Part shown: positions 27,389-37,169 of the stretch, piece after piece
Numbering within the stretch: the stretch's first letter is position 1
Layout: each line of letters begins with the position of its first letter
Assembly: GCA_937864265.1 (NCBI GenBank)
Contig: CALMIR010000147.1
Span: forward strand, 1 to 59,190
Source: an uncultured Saprospirales bacterium
GTDB taxonomy: Bacteria; Bacteroidota; Bacteroidia; Chitinophagales; Saprospiraceae
DNA length: 59,190 nt
Direction: 5' to 3'
Made by a program: the position numbers and the translations under genes
Notes under the pieces: model-generated
What the model was told of the DNA's origin: nothing
The model's input: only the letters and a program-made list of their open reading frames with translations
The model's database searches: none

Positions 27389-28122
27389 AAGAAAACCAAT
27401 ACCGATTTGAAGAAATAGAAGCTTACTTGTCTGGCACCCTGCAAGAACCGGAACGTGCGGCCCTTGACCAACGGATGGCAGAAAACAAAGATTTTGCCAA
27501 AGAAGTACAATTGCATCGGGAGCTTGAGCATGCCCTTAGTGATACTAAGGCGCTGGAAATGGCGGCCTTGATCCAATCCGTGGTTCGCCCGGAGTCGGGA
27601 CGATCGGCCCGGTTTCTTCCTTTGTTTTACCGTTTGGCGGTAGCCGCTGTTTTCCTGATTGGGTTGACAGTGGCTTTGTTTTTATTGCGCCCCCGGCAAA
27701 CGCAACGCTTGTACAGCGAATTCCACCAAACCTATCCGCTATTTCTGGTCGAGCGATCGGCTGCGCCGGATGGTCAAAAACTACTAGAAGCGGCCGTAAA
27801 TGCTTATGAAAGCGGGGACTATAAAACGGCCATTCCCAACTTTGAAGCCCTCAGCCAATTGGAGCCGGAGCATGCAGGCTACCGTTTTTACGCCGCGCTT
27901 TGCCGTTTGGAAAATAAAGAAACGAACCAGGCTATTCAGCAATTCGAAGCTTTTTTGCAATTGCCCACCAATCAATACACGGAAACGGCACGCTGGTACT
28001 TAGCCTTGGCTTATTTGAAAACAAAACAACCTGAGGCGGCAAAAGACCACTTGCATCAAATCCGACAGGGTGGCGGCGATTACGCCGGAAATGCTGCCGA
28101 TTTGTTGGAAAAAATTAACTGA
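27385..28122 (+). CDS. Membrane-anchored TPR protein, putative anti-sigma partner
   Basis: The 245-residue protein is read from the ATG at 27385, whose ATGA overlaps the sigma-factor stop. A cytoplasmic N-terminal part (FEEIEAYLSGTLQEPERAAL, about residues 1-60) resembles the anti-sigma-type N-termini that recur in Bacteroidota. One membrane segment follows (RLAVAAVFLIGLTVALFLL, about 80-100), then a periplasmic TPR-like domain (YESGDYKTAIPNFEALSQLE, AIQQFEAFLQLP, ARWYLALAYLK). The zinc-finger HxxxCxxC motif of classic anti-sigmas is absent. It has the same build as the gene at 39724. It is convergent with the AraC-type gene. Confidence 0.75.
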   Translation: MKENQYRFEEIEAYLSGTLQEPERAALDQRMAENKDFAKEVQLHRELEHALSDTKALEMAALIQSVVRPESGRSARFLPLFYRLAVAAVFLIGLTVALFLLRPRQTQRLYSEFHQTYPLFLVERSAAPDGQKLLEAAVNAYESGDYKTAIPNFEALSQLEPEHAGYRFYAALCRLENKETNQAIQQFEAFLQLPTNQYTETARWYLALAYLKTKQPEAAKDHLHQIRQGGGDYAGNAADLLEKIN

Positions 28123-28144
28123 GGGATAGCACCAGCAAAAACGG

Positions 28145-29680
28145 CTACACCTTTCCGCTGCTTTCCTTGATTCGATAGGCCGAAGGCGTCAGCCCGGTCG
28201 CCTGTTTGAAATACCGGTTAAATGAAGCTTTGTTGTTAAAACCAGCCTCGTAGGCCATCTGAATAATCGTATAATGGCTGTAGGCAGGGTCGGCCAGCAG
28301 GTGCTTGACATGCGCTACCCGATAGCGGTTGATGAGTTCAAAAAAATTGACCCCATAATGCTCATTGATGACCTGCGATAATTGGTGGCGGCTCACTTCC
28401 AAGTAAGCGGCCAAGTCGTCGAGGCGCAGTTCATTCTCCTTAAAAACCTGCCCTTCTTCCAACAAACGCTCCATCTTGCGGCGGATGGAATCGCTGGCAC
28501 CGGGCGTCAATGCCGAGGTTTGGTATTTTTTAACGGGCAAAAAATGGCCAATAGGCTCACTGCTGAACACCCGCTTTTGAACCAGCCCCATGTAGGCAAC
28601 CGCTAAAATGCCCAAGGCCATGACAAAACTGATGGCATAGTCCCATTCGGGATTGAAAAATGAACAGCGCACCAGCACGAAGTACAATAAAAAAGCCAGG
28701 GTATAAGCCCACATACCCCGCGCAATCACCCCAGTCCAAGTTTTGATATTGGCGTCCACCTGCCATTCATTCCGGGTCATGCCGTCAATTTTCAGGGCAT
28801 AGTACAACAAATGCCCGGTGAGTATCGTGGACGAAGCACCAAAGAGGTAAAAATCGGACGAAAGCCCAGTGTGCCAGCCCCAATTGGCTAGGATAGCCGG
28901 TAGGGTCAGTATTCCCGATAGGGTCGGAATAGCGTAATGTAGGGCAATGTCTTTTCCCGTATAAGGCTCTTGGAAGGTGTCTTTTAAATAAAAATACAAG
29001 GAGGGGCCAATCAGCAGCGTCAGAAAAGGCCAAAGGCTCTGAATATAAGGAAAAGAGGCATTAAAGCCCGTCCACATGAGGATATAGGAACTTAGAATCA
29101 GAGCTGCCGCAAATACAGCCAGTGCCAATCGTTTTTCACCCACAGAAAATCTGGAACGACCAAACAACAATAATACACTGGTCAAGAAGCCAATCCCGGC
29201 TATAAAGGCCAAACTTGCTGTCCAAATATTAAAGCCGGGTTTTAGTTGATCCCTGAGTTGAACAAAAGCGGGACTCGTATTTGCTAGGTACTCAAATTCT
29301 GGTTGCTGGAGCATTTTATAGTGTAGGGCTTGTTGGGGTATTTGTTGTAGTAAAACCAGGGCCAGGCTATCGTGTTGTAAGGCGGCATGGCATTTGGCCA
29401 ACCAGAAGGTGGCAATGTGCTGCTGTTGGGCACCTATTTTCACCACTTCTTCAAATAGAGCCATCGCCCGCTCCATGTGTCCATTGCGGTAGAAACAAAC
29501 GGCTCCGTTGAATTTCATGGACTCGCTGAGCAAATCGGTATGCTCCAAATCAGCAGCAATCGCCTCACAAGCCTGTTGTAAAACGGCCTTTTCCAATGCA
29601 CCATCGCTGAGCTGAGCCATAGCCAAGCTTTGCCAAAGAAAACTGGATGCCAAAAAGAAATAGAATCGGGATGTATTCAT
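28145..29680 (-). CDS. Membrane-bound AraC family regulator
   Basis: The 511-residue protein has a signal-like N-terminus, a periplasmic TPR-like region (about residues 25-145), seven or so membrane segments (about 150-380) and a cytoplasmic AraC helix-turn-helix domain at the C-terminus. Visible HTH parts are LRLDDLAAYLEVSRHQLSQV and MAYEAGFNNKASFNRYFKQA, then TGLTPSAYR. This class of 7TM AraC regulators is common in Bacteroidota and is thought to couple an envelope or nutrient signal to transcription. It follows the beta-propeller gene on the same strand (53-bp gap), which may be its target or sensor partner; this is inference. Confidence 0.85.
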   Translation of the reverse strand: MNTSRFYFFLASSFLWQSLAMAQLSDGALEKAVLQQACEAIAADLEHTDLLSESMKFNGAVCFYRNGHMERAMALFEEVVKIGAQQQHIATFWLAKCHAALQHDSLALVLLQQIPQQALHYKMLQQPEFEYLANTSPAFVQLRDQLKPGFNIWTASLAFIAGIGFLTSVLLLFGRSRFSVGEKRLALAVFAAALILSSYILMWTGFNASFPYIQSLWPFLTLLIGPSLYFYLKDTFQEPYTGKDIALHYAIPTLSGILTLPAILANWGWHTGLSSDFYLFGASSTILTGHLLYYALKIDGMTRNEWQVDANIKTWTGVIARGMWAYTLAFLLYFVLVRCSFFNPEWDYAISFVMALGILAVAYMGLVQKRVFSSEPIGHFLPVKKYQTSALTPGASDSIRRKMERLLEEGQVFKENELRLDDLAAYLEVSRHQLSQVINEHYGVNFFELINRYRVAHVKHLLADPAYSHYTIIQMAYEAGFNNKASFNRYFKQATGLTPSAYRIKESSGKV

Positions 29681-29733
29681 GCGGAAAAAAATTGAAAAAC
29701 AATAGCCTTGCCCTGGTTTTAGGCCTTAGCCCA

Positions 29734-30852
29734 TTAGTGTTGGACGACCACTTGCTGCCTGCCCAGCATTCCGTTGGGCAGTTTGGCGAGCAGATAATAC
29801 ACACCCGCTGCCAGCCCAGAAGCATCCCAAGAAGTGCTGTCAGTCAGGTTGATTTTTTGAACCAGACTGCCGCTTGAATGATACACCTCTACCTTAACAC
29901 CCATCAATGCCTCGTTGGAAAACTCAAACTGCGTACCGACAGACGGTGTTACAAATATAAGCTCCTCATACACTTCACGCGTGGTATTGATAGGCAATTT
30001 TGGCCGCAAGACGACCGCATTGGGTGTCATCATGTCTAATGTACCTGGAGGAACCAGGTCTCGAATGTAAATGCCCGTCGAATCGTAAATCCTTACGCTT
30101 GAAAGTCCGCCGCTGCCGATAATAATATCGCCATTGGGGAAAAAATCTACCCCCTCTACTTGTGGCAGCCCGGAAATAAATACGCCTATGTAGTTTCCCT
30201 CGCTGTCAAATCTTTTAACGGAACCAACATTCCAGTCGCACACAAACAGATCGCCATTTCCACCAAACCAAATATTGGTTGGGCCGGAGAGGTTGGCATT
30301 GATGAAATTGTTGAGGTCTTCGCCGTTTGTTCCGAACTTCCTGACTTTGCCCGTATTGTAGGAAGAAACATGAAGGTTGCCCGCGCTGTCCCAATCCAAT
30401 CCAATGCTGTTGGTAACACTGGCAGAAGTAAATTCGTCCACAAAAGTGCCATCCAATTGGTAGCGAAAAACCCTTCCATTACCATTCCACTGCAATACAT
30501 AAAGCAAGCTGTCTGCCCCTAATTCCATCCGGGTCGGGCCGTCAATCCCGGTCGCAAAAGTGCCGAGGTATTCGCCCGTAGTGGCATTGAATTTGACGAT
30601 TTCATCGGTGTTCAGGTTGGTCACCAGCATCACATTATCACTTTCGATAAAAAAGATGTCTTGCGGCCAGGCCAGGTGATCGGATACAAATACCTGCCCG
30701 TTTTCGCCATCATCGTCAAATTTCAGGATTTTCCAGGGGGGCAAGTTAAAATTGCCAGCATCGCTGATGTACACCTCAAAATTTTGTGCGCTAAGGTTGC
30801 TGCATACAAGCAGGCATACAAAATAGGCAATTGAAGTCATCCTTTGAGTCAT
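29734..30852 (-). CDS. Secreted NHL/beta-propeller protein with T9SS sorting domain
   Basis: The 372-residue protein has a signal peptide (MTSIAYFVCLLVCSNLSAQ, from an ATG at 30840 or 30852), then six-bladed propeller repeats of the SMP-30/NHL kind (YLGTFATGIDGPTRMELGAD, SIGLDWDSAGNLHVSSYNTG, PTNIWFGGNGDLFVCDWNVG). The last 70 residues form a type A T9SS C-terminal domain (VKVEVYHSSGSLVQKI, WDASGLAAGVYYLLAKLPNG). It should be exported by the T9SS and attached to or released from the surface. Ligand or substrate unknown. The upstream spacer holds an inverted repeat, CAGGTG (30867-30872) - N17 - CACCTG (30890-30895). Confidence 0.85.
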   Translation of the reverse strand: MTQRMTSIAYFVCLLVCSNLSAQNFEVYISDAGNFNLPPWKILKFDDDGENGQVFVSDHLAWPQDIFFIESDNVMLVTNLNTDEIVKFNATTGEYLGTFATGIDGPTRMELGADSLLYVLQWNGNGRVFRYQLDGTFVDEFTSASVTNSIGLDWDSAGNLHVSSYNTGKVRKFGTNGEDLNNFINANLSGPTNIWFGGNGDLFVCDWNVGSVKRFDSEGNYIGVFISGLPQVEGVDFFPNGDIIIGSGGLSSVRIYDSTGIYIRDLVPPGTLDMMTPNAVVLRPKLPINTTREVYEELIFVTPSVGTQFEFSNEALMGVKVEVYHSSGSLVQKINLTDSTSWDASGLAAGVYYLLAKLPNGMLGRQQVVVQH

Positions 30853-30866
30853 AACAGTACTTTTTA

Positions 30867-30895
30867 CAGGTGAAATAAGGGCGAAATAACACCTG
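30867..30895. promoter_or_regulatory. Inverted repeat CAGGTG-N17-CACCTG
   Basis: Two perfect 6-bp arms lie 15 bases before the ATG at 30852 (minus strand), in the divergent spacer with the DUF4058 gene. The place suits an operator, for example for the AraC-type regulator, but the arms are short. Confidence 0.25.
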
Positions 30896-30967
30896 CGTAG
30901 TCGGGTAAAAGTTTCATTTTATAAAAGCTTACCCTTTTTTACCTGAAAAAGCCTGGCTAAAATGTTG

Positions 30968-30975
30968 TATTTTTG
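30968..30975 (+). promoter_or_regulatory. Candidate -7 element of the DUF4058 gene
   Basis: TATTTTTG matches TAnnTTTG and lies 12 bases before the ATG at 30987. No clear -33 element is seen. Confidence 0.45.
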
Positions 30976-30986
30976 TAAAAATCGCT

Positions 30987-31772
30987 ATGATGAGTGTATT
31001 CCCTGGAATGGATCCTTATTTGGAGGGGCATCTCTGGCCCGACGTGCACAATAGCTTGGCTTATTTAATAACCGTACAGCTTACCCCTCGATTGCCAGAG
31101 ACCTATACGGTACAAATGAATAATTATACCGTTGAGGATACTTTCCCGGAAGAAGATATTGGGATCATGTATCCGGATGTAGCGCTTATCCAAAAAACTA
31201 CAATAACAGAAGATCCACCATCAGAATATGCTACCCTCTTAACACCGGAGACCCTGGTACTGCCTGCTATAAAACCAATCCCTGTAAAGATTCCTGTTGT
31301 GGAAATCAGGGATCGCCACAAAAACAAGCTTATCACTGCCATTGAGCTGCTTTCTCCCGTTAACAAGAGGGCACCGGGTATCCAGCCATATCGCGAAAAG
31401 CGCTTGCGTTTGCACCTTGGGGGTGTCCACCTGATCGAAATAGACTTACTGCGACGCGGACAAAGGTCTTTTGATCACCCACTGCTTCCCAAAACCCACT
31501 ATATGATTTCCTTGCTCAACGTACAGGACGGCAAGACAAAAATATGGGCGATCGACATAGGCGATCAATTGCCCGTCATACCGATACCCTTACTCCGCCC
31601 AGAGGAGCAAACCTACTTGGATATTGGAAAAGCGCTAAGTGATTTGTTTGAACAAAGGGCCTTTAACAAGCTCATAGATTACAGGGAAACGCCGCCGCCA
31701 CCTGCTTTTTCAGAAAAGGAGATTGACTGGATGAAAAGTTTAGGCTGTATGGCAGATAAGGTCATTGATTGA
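30987..31772 (+). CDS. DUF4058 family protein
   Basis: The 261-residue protein opens with the family signature FPGMDPYLEGHLWPDVHNSL. The core carries IMYPDVALIQ and VEIRDRHKNKLITAIELLSP followed by VNKR. The E-L-L-S-P-V-N-K-R element is reminiscent of the E-x-K active site of PD-(D/E)XK nucleases. DUF4058 is common in cyanobacteria and planctomycetes and scattered elsewhere, which fits lateral spread. No biochemical role is known to me. An ATG pair (30987/30990) precedes it; either could start. Its 3' end overlaps the convergent DUF4249 gene by 11 bp. Confidence 0.82.
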   Translation: MMSVFPGMDPYLEGHLWPDVHNSLAYLITVQLTPRLPETYTVQMNNYTVEDTFPEEDIGIMYPDVALIQKTTITEDPPSEYATLLTPETLVLPAIKPIPVKIPVVEIRDRHKNKLITAIELLSPVNKRAPGIQPYREKRLRLHLGGVHLIEIDLLRRGQRSFDHPLLPKTHYMISLLNVQDGKTKIWAIDIGDQLPVIPIPLLRPEEQTYLDIGKALSDLFEQRAFNKLIDYRETPPPPAFSEKEIDWMKSLGCMADKVID

Positions 31773-32688
31773 TTAGCACCGAATCGCGTGCGCTGCTATA
31801 GCCAGCAAAAATACCCGAGCCACCCTCTATATTATCGTTGATGATGATCGGGTCTTTAAAAGGCGAATTGGCATTAGAAACCTGCTCACTGATATCGATA
31901 TAATAGTTGTGGTAATCTTGGGTGACCGATCTCAATTCCAGAAATACCTTTCCCAATAACTCATCGCTTTCATCGTAAGTGATACTGACCGGGAAGTCAA
32001 AAGAAATCCGTTGCCCGTTAAAAGTACCATCATGTAGCAGCAGCCCGCCCAGCGGATGAGGGGTCTTACCAGTATCTTCAAAATCGTCAAATGCCCAAAC
32101 CTGGAGATAACTGCCCGTAATCATGGTATCCAGTTCTACAACTTTAAAGTCGTATATCTGCTGGAACAAATTCAAGTGGTAGTAATTTTCTTCGTTGGCT
32201 GGATCTTCAAAGGTCAGTGCTACCCGATAGTCTATCGCTGTTTCTCCGGTGTTCAAATTTTGAATGGCCACATCAAATAGTTCAAAGCCAAGTATGCTAA
32301 TCGCTTCAGGAATTTTGCTGGTTGCTGTTACAGGTTCAAAACCAGGTGCTTCTACTTCTATGGTATAGGTAGTACCGATTTCCGGACGTAGGCGCTCTGT
32401 GGTATAATAAACAAAGTCTCCATCATTGATGTTTTTTTGCACCAAGTGTTCTGAAAATACGGCTCCTTTATAAATTTTGACAGAAGCATCCAGTACAAAT
32501 TCCCGATTGCTCCCTTCCAAAACAGGGTTGGTCTTGGTTACAGTTACTTGTATGGCCTCATTGGATGTGAAATTGCTGACAACGACCAGTTCTGGTCTTG
32601 CTACTTCTACGGGAATTGGAATAGGATCATCACAACTTGTCAGAACAAGTACAACCAAAGAGGTAATAAAAAAACTAGACTTGGCCAT
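31762..32688 (-). CDS. DUF4249 domain lipoprotein
   Basis: The 309-residue protein starts at ATG 32688, giving the lipoprotein signal MAKSSFFITSLVVLVLTSC (Cys19); the open frame upstream is ignored for that reason. The rest is a beta-rich DUF4249 domain (LVVVSNFTSNEAIQVTVTKT, DASVKIYKGAVFSE, GTTYTIEVEAPGFEPVTATS). DUF4249 lipoproteins regularly sit directly downstream of STN-type TonB receptors in this phylum, as here (170 bp), and are probably surface partners in uptake of an unknown ligand. Confidence 0.85.
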   Translation of the reverse strand: MAKSSFFITSLVVLVLTSCDDPIPIPVEVARPELVVVSNFTSNEAIQVTVTKTNPVLEGSNREFVLDASVKIYKGAVFSEHLVQKNINDGDFVYYTTERLRPEIGTTYTIEVEAPGFEPVTATSKIPEAISILGFELFDVAIQNLNTGETAIDYRVALTFEDPANEENYYHLNLFQQIYDFKVVELDTMITGSYLQVWAFDDFEDTGKTPHPLGGLLLHDGTFNGQRISFDFPVSITYDESDELLGKVFLELRSVTQDYHNYYIDISEQVSNANSPFKDPIIINDNIEGGSGIFAGYSSARDSVLINQ

Positions 32689-32858
32689 GACAGTACATTT
32701 AATGGTCAACAAGTATAACAACAATCCTTCAGCCTGTCCAAGATTAGATACCATTATCGCTTTTGAGAAAAGCGTAAGTTCTTGCTTTCGCAAATATACA
32801 CAAAAATCGGTTTTGAGATAATTCTTGTGCTTCCCTATCAATCAACTCCCCAAAAACG

Positions 32859-35516
32859 CTAAAATTTAATAGAATACCGCACAGAGGGCAACAAAGGTAT
32901 CAGCGGTACCGGGACAAAAGCGAGCTGTGGTTTCAACTGACTACCTTCTTGTTCATAGGTTGTTTTCAAATTGTAATACAAGGGATTCTGGCGATTATAC
33001 AAATTGAAAACCCCAAAATGGAGTTGATGCATCACTTCATCTGTATCAAAATGGAATACCGCGCCCACATCTAGCCGATGATAGATAGGCATTCTAAAGG
33101 CATTTCTTTCACCATAGTCCAACACATCAATTGAAGCGCCATCCGGCAATACCAGTTCATACTGCGACTGTGGTAAGCTCACCGCAAAACCAGAGCTTAG
33201 TATCCAGTTGGCCGACAAATCCAGCCATTCACTGGCTTTATAGATCGCTACCAATTTCAAATCGTGCCTACGATCGTATTTATAGGGAAAGGCGCTGCCA
33301 TTATTTAAAAATTCAAATCGGCGATCTGCTCTGGCCAAGCCATAGGCCAGCCACCCTTGTAGCGCCCCCTTGCGCTTGCGCAATAATAATTCTACGCCAT
33401 ACGCATCTCCTTTGCCCATTGTGACACTGGTTTCCCAATTGGCCAGCAAATCGATGCCTTCTGAATAGCTGAGCAAATTATTCATTTGCTTGTAATAGGT
33501 CTCTATGCCGATGCCCCACTGATTGGAAAGCGTGTAATCCAAGGCCAGGCCGCTCTGCCAGGCGCGTTGGGGAGGAACATTTTGGGTTGCCGGCACCCAT
33601 AGCTCTGTAGGAAGTCCAAGGGATGCATTACTTAGCAGGTGCAAAAATTGAGTCATCTTGCCCCAATAGGCCGTCAATTGCAAGTGCTTATTCAACTGCC
33701 TTTGGGCAGATAATCGCGGCTCAAAAGAAAAATAATGCTTTTGCTGCACCAGAAAACCAGCGGCTCTAAATCCAATGTTAAAACGCCACTTATTGACTTG
33801 CAGATCATCTTCGAGATACAAGCCGTATTCCTGACTCCTGACCTCACTGCTTTGCAAAAGCGGCGGCTCATCATCGTCTTTTTTTTCCAGCTCTTCTACA
33901 TATTCCAAAGCGCCAGGCAAATAGGTGTGGTGGCTCGCCAAAGCGCCAAAGCGAATGTAATGATTGGGGAGGGGCGACCAATCAAAATCGGCCTTGATAC
34001 CAGCATCTGAAATTTGACTGTGGTAAAGGGTTTGCTCGAACGAACGCTTGGCCAACCTTTGGTAAGACACATCTACCAAAGAATCCGCCGTGCTATAATC
34101 AATTTGAACATTAAAACTGCTGTAAAAAGCCAGGAATTCCGCCGATAGTTGATCGTTGATCAAGCGGTGCCAGCGCAAGGATACGGCTTGGTTGGCCCAT
34201 TCCGTTTTTTCCGTATAGGGGTAGTAAGCCAAATAATCCAGTCTTTCCCCAGCGCTGCTGATGCGATGCAAGCTATCTACTGACTCTCCCGTATTGGTAT
34301 AATGGTCTGAGCCGGAATAATAACTCAGGTATAATTTATCCTTATCGCCCAAGCTGTAGTTGGCTTTGATATTCAAATCGTGAAAACGATAGTCGATGTA
34401 GCCTGTCTCTCCTTGTTTCTCCTTCAGTTTTACCGTCAGTGGACGCAGGTACCAATCAATAAATGAAGTACGACCTGAAACAAAAAAGCTGCTTTTATTG
34501 GGAATGATCGGCCCTTCAATGCTCAAGCGCCCGCTTAACAAGCCCACGTCACCCTTCGTGGAAAAATGACTGAGATTGCCCTCCTTGGTGCGCACATCCA
34601 AAATAGAAGAGACCCGGCCTCCGTAACGCGCCGGGAAGCTGCCTTTGATCAATTGGGCACTGCGAATGGCATGGCTGTTGAAAATGGAAAATAGCCCCGC
34701 ACCATGAGAGGAGTTGTACAAAGGCGCCCCGTCTATCAAAATCAAATTTTGCCCATTGTCGCCACCACGCACGTGAAGCCCGCCAACACCATCAGTGCCA
34801 GTTTGAACGCCCGGCATTAAGTGGGTTAAACGCAGCAAATCGGACTCACCACCAAAAGTTGGCAGGCGTTCGATATCCACAACAGGGAGAGAAGCATGTC
34901 GTGTCCAATTGGTTTTGCCCGAATCAGCTTCGCTCAAAGTATCTACCACTTCTACCACATCCAGCGGCGTCTGCAACGGTTGCAACAAAATGGTCAAGCG
35001 TTGATTTTCGTCCAGTGTAAGCTCTGTTTTGTAAACGCTATACCCCAAATAAGAAACCTGCAAGGCGACAGGCCCTTCCTTCAGTTTTAGGTTGAAATAA
35101 CCATAGGCATTGGTCTCTGTCCCTTTTCCCGAATGGAGGTCAATCACCGTGGCATAAATCAAGGCTTCCTGGCTGAACTCGTTTCTCACATATCCGCTGA
35201 TGGTATAAACAGGAGTTGCGATCTTTTGAATAACTACTTGGTTATCAATTACCTTATACCCCAATCCTGTGCCATTGAGCAGCAGCGACAATACATTTTT
35301 TAAAGTCTGATCCTCGGCCTGGAGATCAATTTTTTTATCGGTGAGCAATTGGTTGTTGAATGAAAAAGAAATGCCTTGGGCATCAGAAAGTTGGTAAAAA
35401 GCTGATTCCAGGCTACTATTTTCCAGGCGAATACTGACCTTTTGCTCCAAAATACTTTGAGCAGAAAGCGCAGAACTCAACATCAGGAAAAAATGCAGCC
35501 AGTAAAATTTTCTCAT
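32859..35516 (-). CDS. TonB-dependent receptor with STN and carboxypeptidase-like domains
   Basis: The 885-residue outer-membrane receptor has a signal peptide (MRKFYWLHFFLMLSSALSA), an STN domain (about residues 20-80), a carboxypeptidase-D regulatory-like beta domain (about 90-175), a plug with HVRGGDNGQNLILIDGAPLY (about 215-330) and a 22-strand barrel to the C-terminus (ending PLLPSVRYSIKF). STN domains usually signal to an inner-membrane anti-sigma factor, but none is adjacent. With the downstream DUF4249 lipoprotein it forms an uptake pair. It is divergent from the M28 peptidase gene. Confidence 0.92.
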   Translation of the reverse strand: MRKFYWLHFFLMLSSALSAQSILEQKVSIRLENSSLESAFYQLSDAQGISFSFNNQLLTDKKIDLQAEDQTLKNVLSLLLNGTGLGYKVIDNQVVIQKIATPVYTISGYVRNEFSQEALIYATVIDLHSGKGTETNAYGYFNLKLKEGPVALQVSYLGYSVYKTELTLDENQRLTILLQPLQTPLDVVEVVDTLSEADSGKTNWTRHASLPVVDIERLPTFGGESDLLRLTHLMPGVQTGTDGVGGLHVRGGDNGQNLILIDGAPLYNSSHGAGLFSIFNSHAIRSAQLIKGSFPARYGGRVSSILDVRTKEGNLSHFSTKGDVGLLSGRLSIEGPIIPNKSSFFVSGRTSFIDWYLRPLTVKLKEKQGETGYIDYRFHDLNIKANYSLGDKDKLYLSYYSGSDHYTNTGESVDSLHRISSAGERLDYLAYYPYTEKTEWANQAVSLRWHRLINDQLSAEFLAFYSSFNVQIDYSTADSLVDVSYQRLAKRSFEQTLYHSQISDAGIKADFDWSPLPNHYIRFGALASHHTYLPGALEYVEELEKKDDDEPPLLQSSEVRSQEYGLYLEDDLQVNKWRFNIGFRAAGFLVQQKHYFSFEPRLSAQRQLNKHLQLTAYWGKMTQFLHLLSNASLGLPTELWVPATQNVPPQRAWQSGLALDYTLSNQWGIGIETYYKQMNNLLSYSEGIDLLANWETSVTMGKGDAYGVELLLRKRKGALQGWLAYGLARADRRFEFLNNGSAFPYKYDRRHDLKLVAIYKASEWLDLSANWILSSGFAVSLPQSQYELVLPDGASIDVLDYGERNAFRMPIYHRLDVGAVFHFDTDEVMHQLHFGVFNLYNRQNPLYYNLKTTYEQEGSQLKPQLAFVPVPLIPLLPSVRYSIKF

Positions 35517-35648
35517 CCAAATTGTCTTACACCTTCCAAAAATAAAACCTTTTCATCGTATTTCAAAAAATTTTATTTTTCTGTATGAGCCGAACCAACC
35601 TTCATTCGATTAGATTAGTATATTGCTCCAAATTTTAACCAAGAGGAT

Positions 35649-37169
35649 ATGAAACTTTCCAAACTTATTTTTCTGATACTGGTCATTCCTTTTTCTTTTC
35701 CTTTGAATGCCCAATACCAAAAAAATGAAAGCGCAGAAGCTACACTAGAAAAATCAACGTTGGAGGCGCATCTGCGTTTTTTAGCTGCCGATGAATTGAT
35801 GGGACGCCGCACAGGGGAACCGGGCAACAATATCGCAGCGCGTTACTTGGCAGCCCAATTTCAGGCGCTGGGCATAAAAAACCCGGCTGGCGCCGAAAAC
35901 TACTATCAAAATGTGGCATTTGATGCCATTTCACCACCTAAAACAGCACAACTCCGCATTGATGATGCCCTTTTCCTGCAAATGGAAGATTTGCTCATTA
36001 TGAAAGGCAATACCCCGGATGTAGAAGCAGGTGTTGTCTTTGCCAATTACGGATGGGTGGACGAAGCCAATGACCACAACGATTATAACAAGCTGAACGT
36101 CAAGGGTAAAATCGTGCTGGTATTGCCCGGTACGCCGGATGGACAAGATCCGATGAGCATATTCAATGCCATTGAAAAAAAGCAGCGCTTGGCTCGCGAG
36201 CAAGGCGCTCTGGCTTTGATTGAGTTGTACCGCATTCCCTTTCCCTGGGCTTTTTTCTTGTCCTATTTTTCAGCGGAAAGCCTTTCTCTGGCACAGGAAA
36301 ACAGCGATTCCGAAGACCAACTGGTCTATGGTTGGCTGAAAGAAAAATCAGATGGCAGCCTCAAAGCGGTATTGGACGGTAAAAAAGTGAAAGGCCAGTT
36401 GTCCAGCAGCGGTTTCTCCCAAAAGCGCGTATTGTCGCAAAACGTCATAGGCGTCATTGAGGGCACAGATCCGCTGCTTAAGGAAGAGTACATCTTGCTC
36501 AGCGCGCATTACGATCATGTGGGGACGGGTAAAAATGGGGGCGCGCCTTATTCCCCACAAGACAGTATTTTCAACGGCGCCCGCGACAATGGTATGGGGA
36601 CGGTTGCATTGTTGGCCGCCGCCGAAGCTTTGGCTAAAAATCCGCCCAAACGTTCCGTGATTGTGCTGGCTGTAACTGGCGAAGAGGTCGGATTATTGGG
36701 CAGCCAATACTACGCCGATCATCCACTGATCCCTTTGGAAAAAACCATTTATAACCTGAATACGGATGGCGCGGGGTACAACGATGTCAGCTATGTTTCT
36801 GTAGTTGGCTACGGTCGCACCGGTATAGACGACCTGGTGACTTCGGCTTGTAATCAATTTGGCTTGGATGTTTTCCCCAATCCCGCACCGGAACAAAACC
36901 TGTACGACCGATCTGATAATGTTTCTTTTGCCGTCAAAGGGGTGCCTGCTATCTGCTTCAGCCCCGGCCTGACGGAGTTTGATGAAACAGTGGGCAAATA
37001 TTACCACCAGGCAGCCGACAATCCGGATAGCATCGATTATGCTTATTTGCATAAATTTTCTCAGGCTTTTGCCCGCTTGGCTCGCTTGATCAGCGACCGC
37101 GCCGAGCGCCCCTTTTGGGTAAGTGGGGATAAGTATGAGGGGGCGGGGAAAGGGTTGTACGGAAATTGA
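35649..37169 (+). CDS. Secreted M28 family metallopeptidase
   Basis: The 506-residue zinc aminopeptidase has a signal peptide (MKLSKLIFLILVIPFSFPLN, then AQ). A PA-like insertion spans about residues 110-270. The metal ligands are all visible: His287 (LLSAHYDHVG), Asp313 (NGARDNGMG), Glu345/Glu346 (VTGEEVGLLG), Asp373 (LNTDGAGYND) and His453 (YYHQAADNP). It should release N-terminal residues from peptides in the periplasm or outside. Its final codons (GN, stop) lie in a sequence, GAAATTGAGTGAG, that also ends the osmC gene, followed by a TGAGGG hexamer array. Confidence 0.9.
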   Translation: MKLSKLIFLILVIPFSFPLNAQYQKNESAEATLEKSTLEAHLRFLAADELMGRRTGEPGNNIAARYLAAQFQALGIKNPAGAENYYQNVAFDAISPPKTAQLRIDDALFLQMEDLLIMKGNTPDVEAGVVFANYGWVDEANDHNDYNKLNVKGKIVLVLPGTPDGQDPMSIFNAIEKKQRLAREQGALALIELYRIPFPWAFFLSYFSAESLSLAQENSDSEDQLVYGWLKEKSDGSLKAVLDGKKVKGQLSSSGFSQKRVLSQNVIGVIEGTDPLLKEEYILLSAHYDHVGTGKNGGAPYSPQDSIFNGARDNGMGTVALLAAAEALAKNPPKRSVIVLAVTGEEVGLLGSQYYADHPLIPLEKTIYNLNTDGAGYNDVSYVSVVGYGRTGIDDLVTSACNQFGLDVFPNPAPEQNLYDRSDNVSFAVKGVPAICFSPGLTEFDETVGKYYHQAADNPDSIDYAYLHKFSQAFARLARLISDRAERPFWVSGDKYEGAGKGLYGN

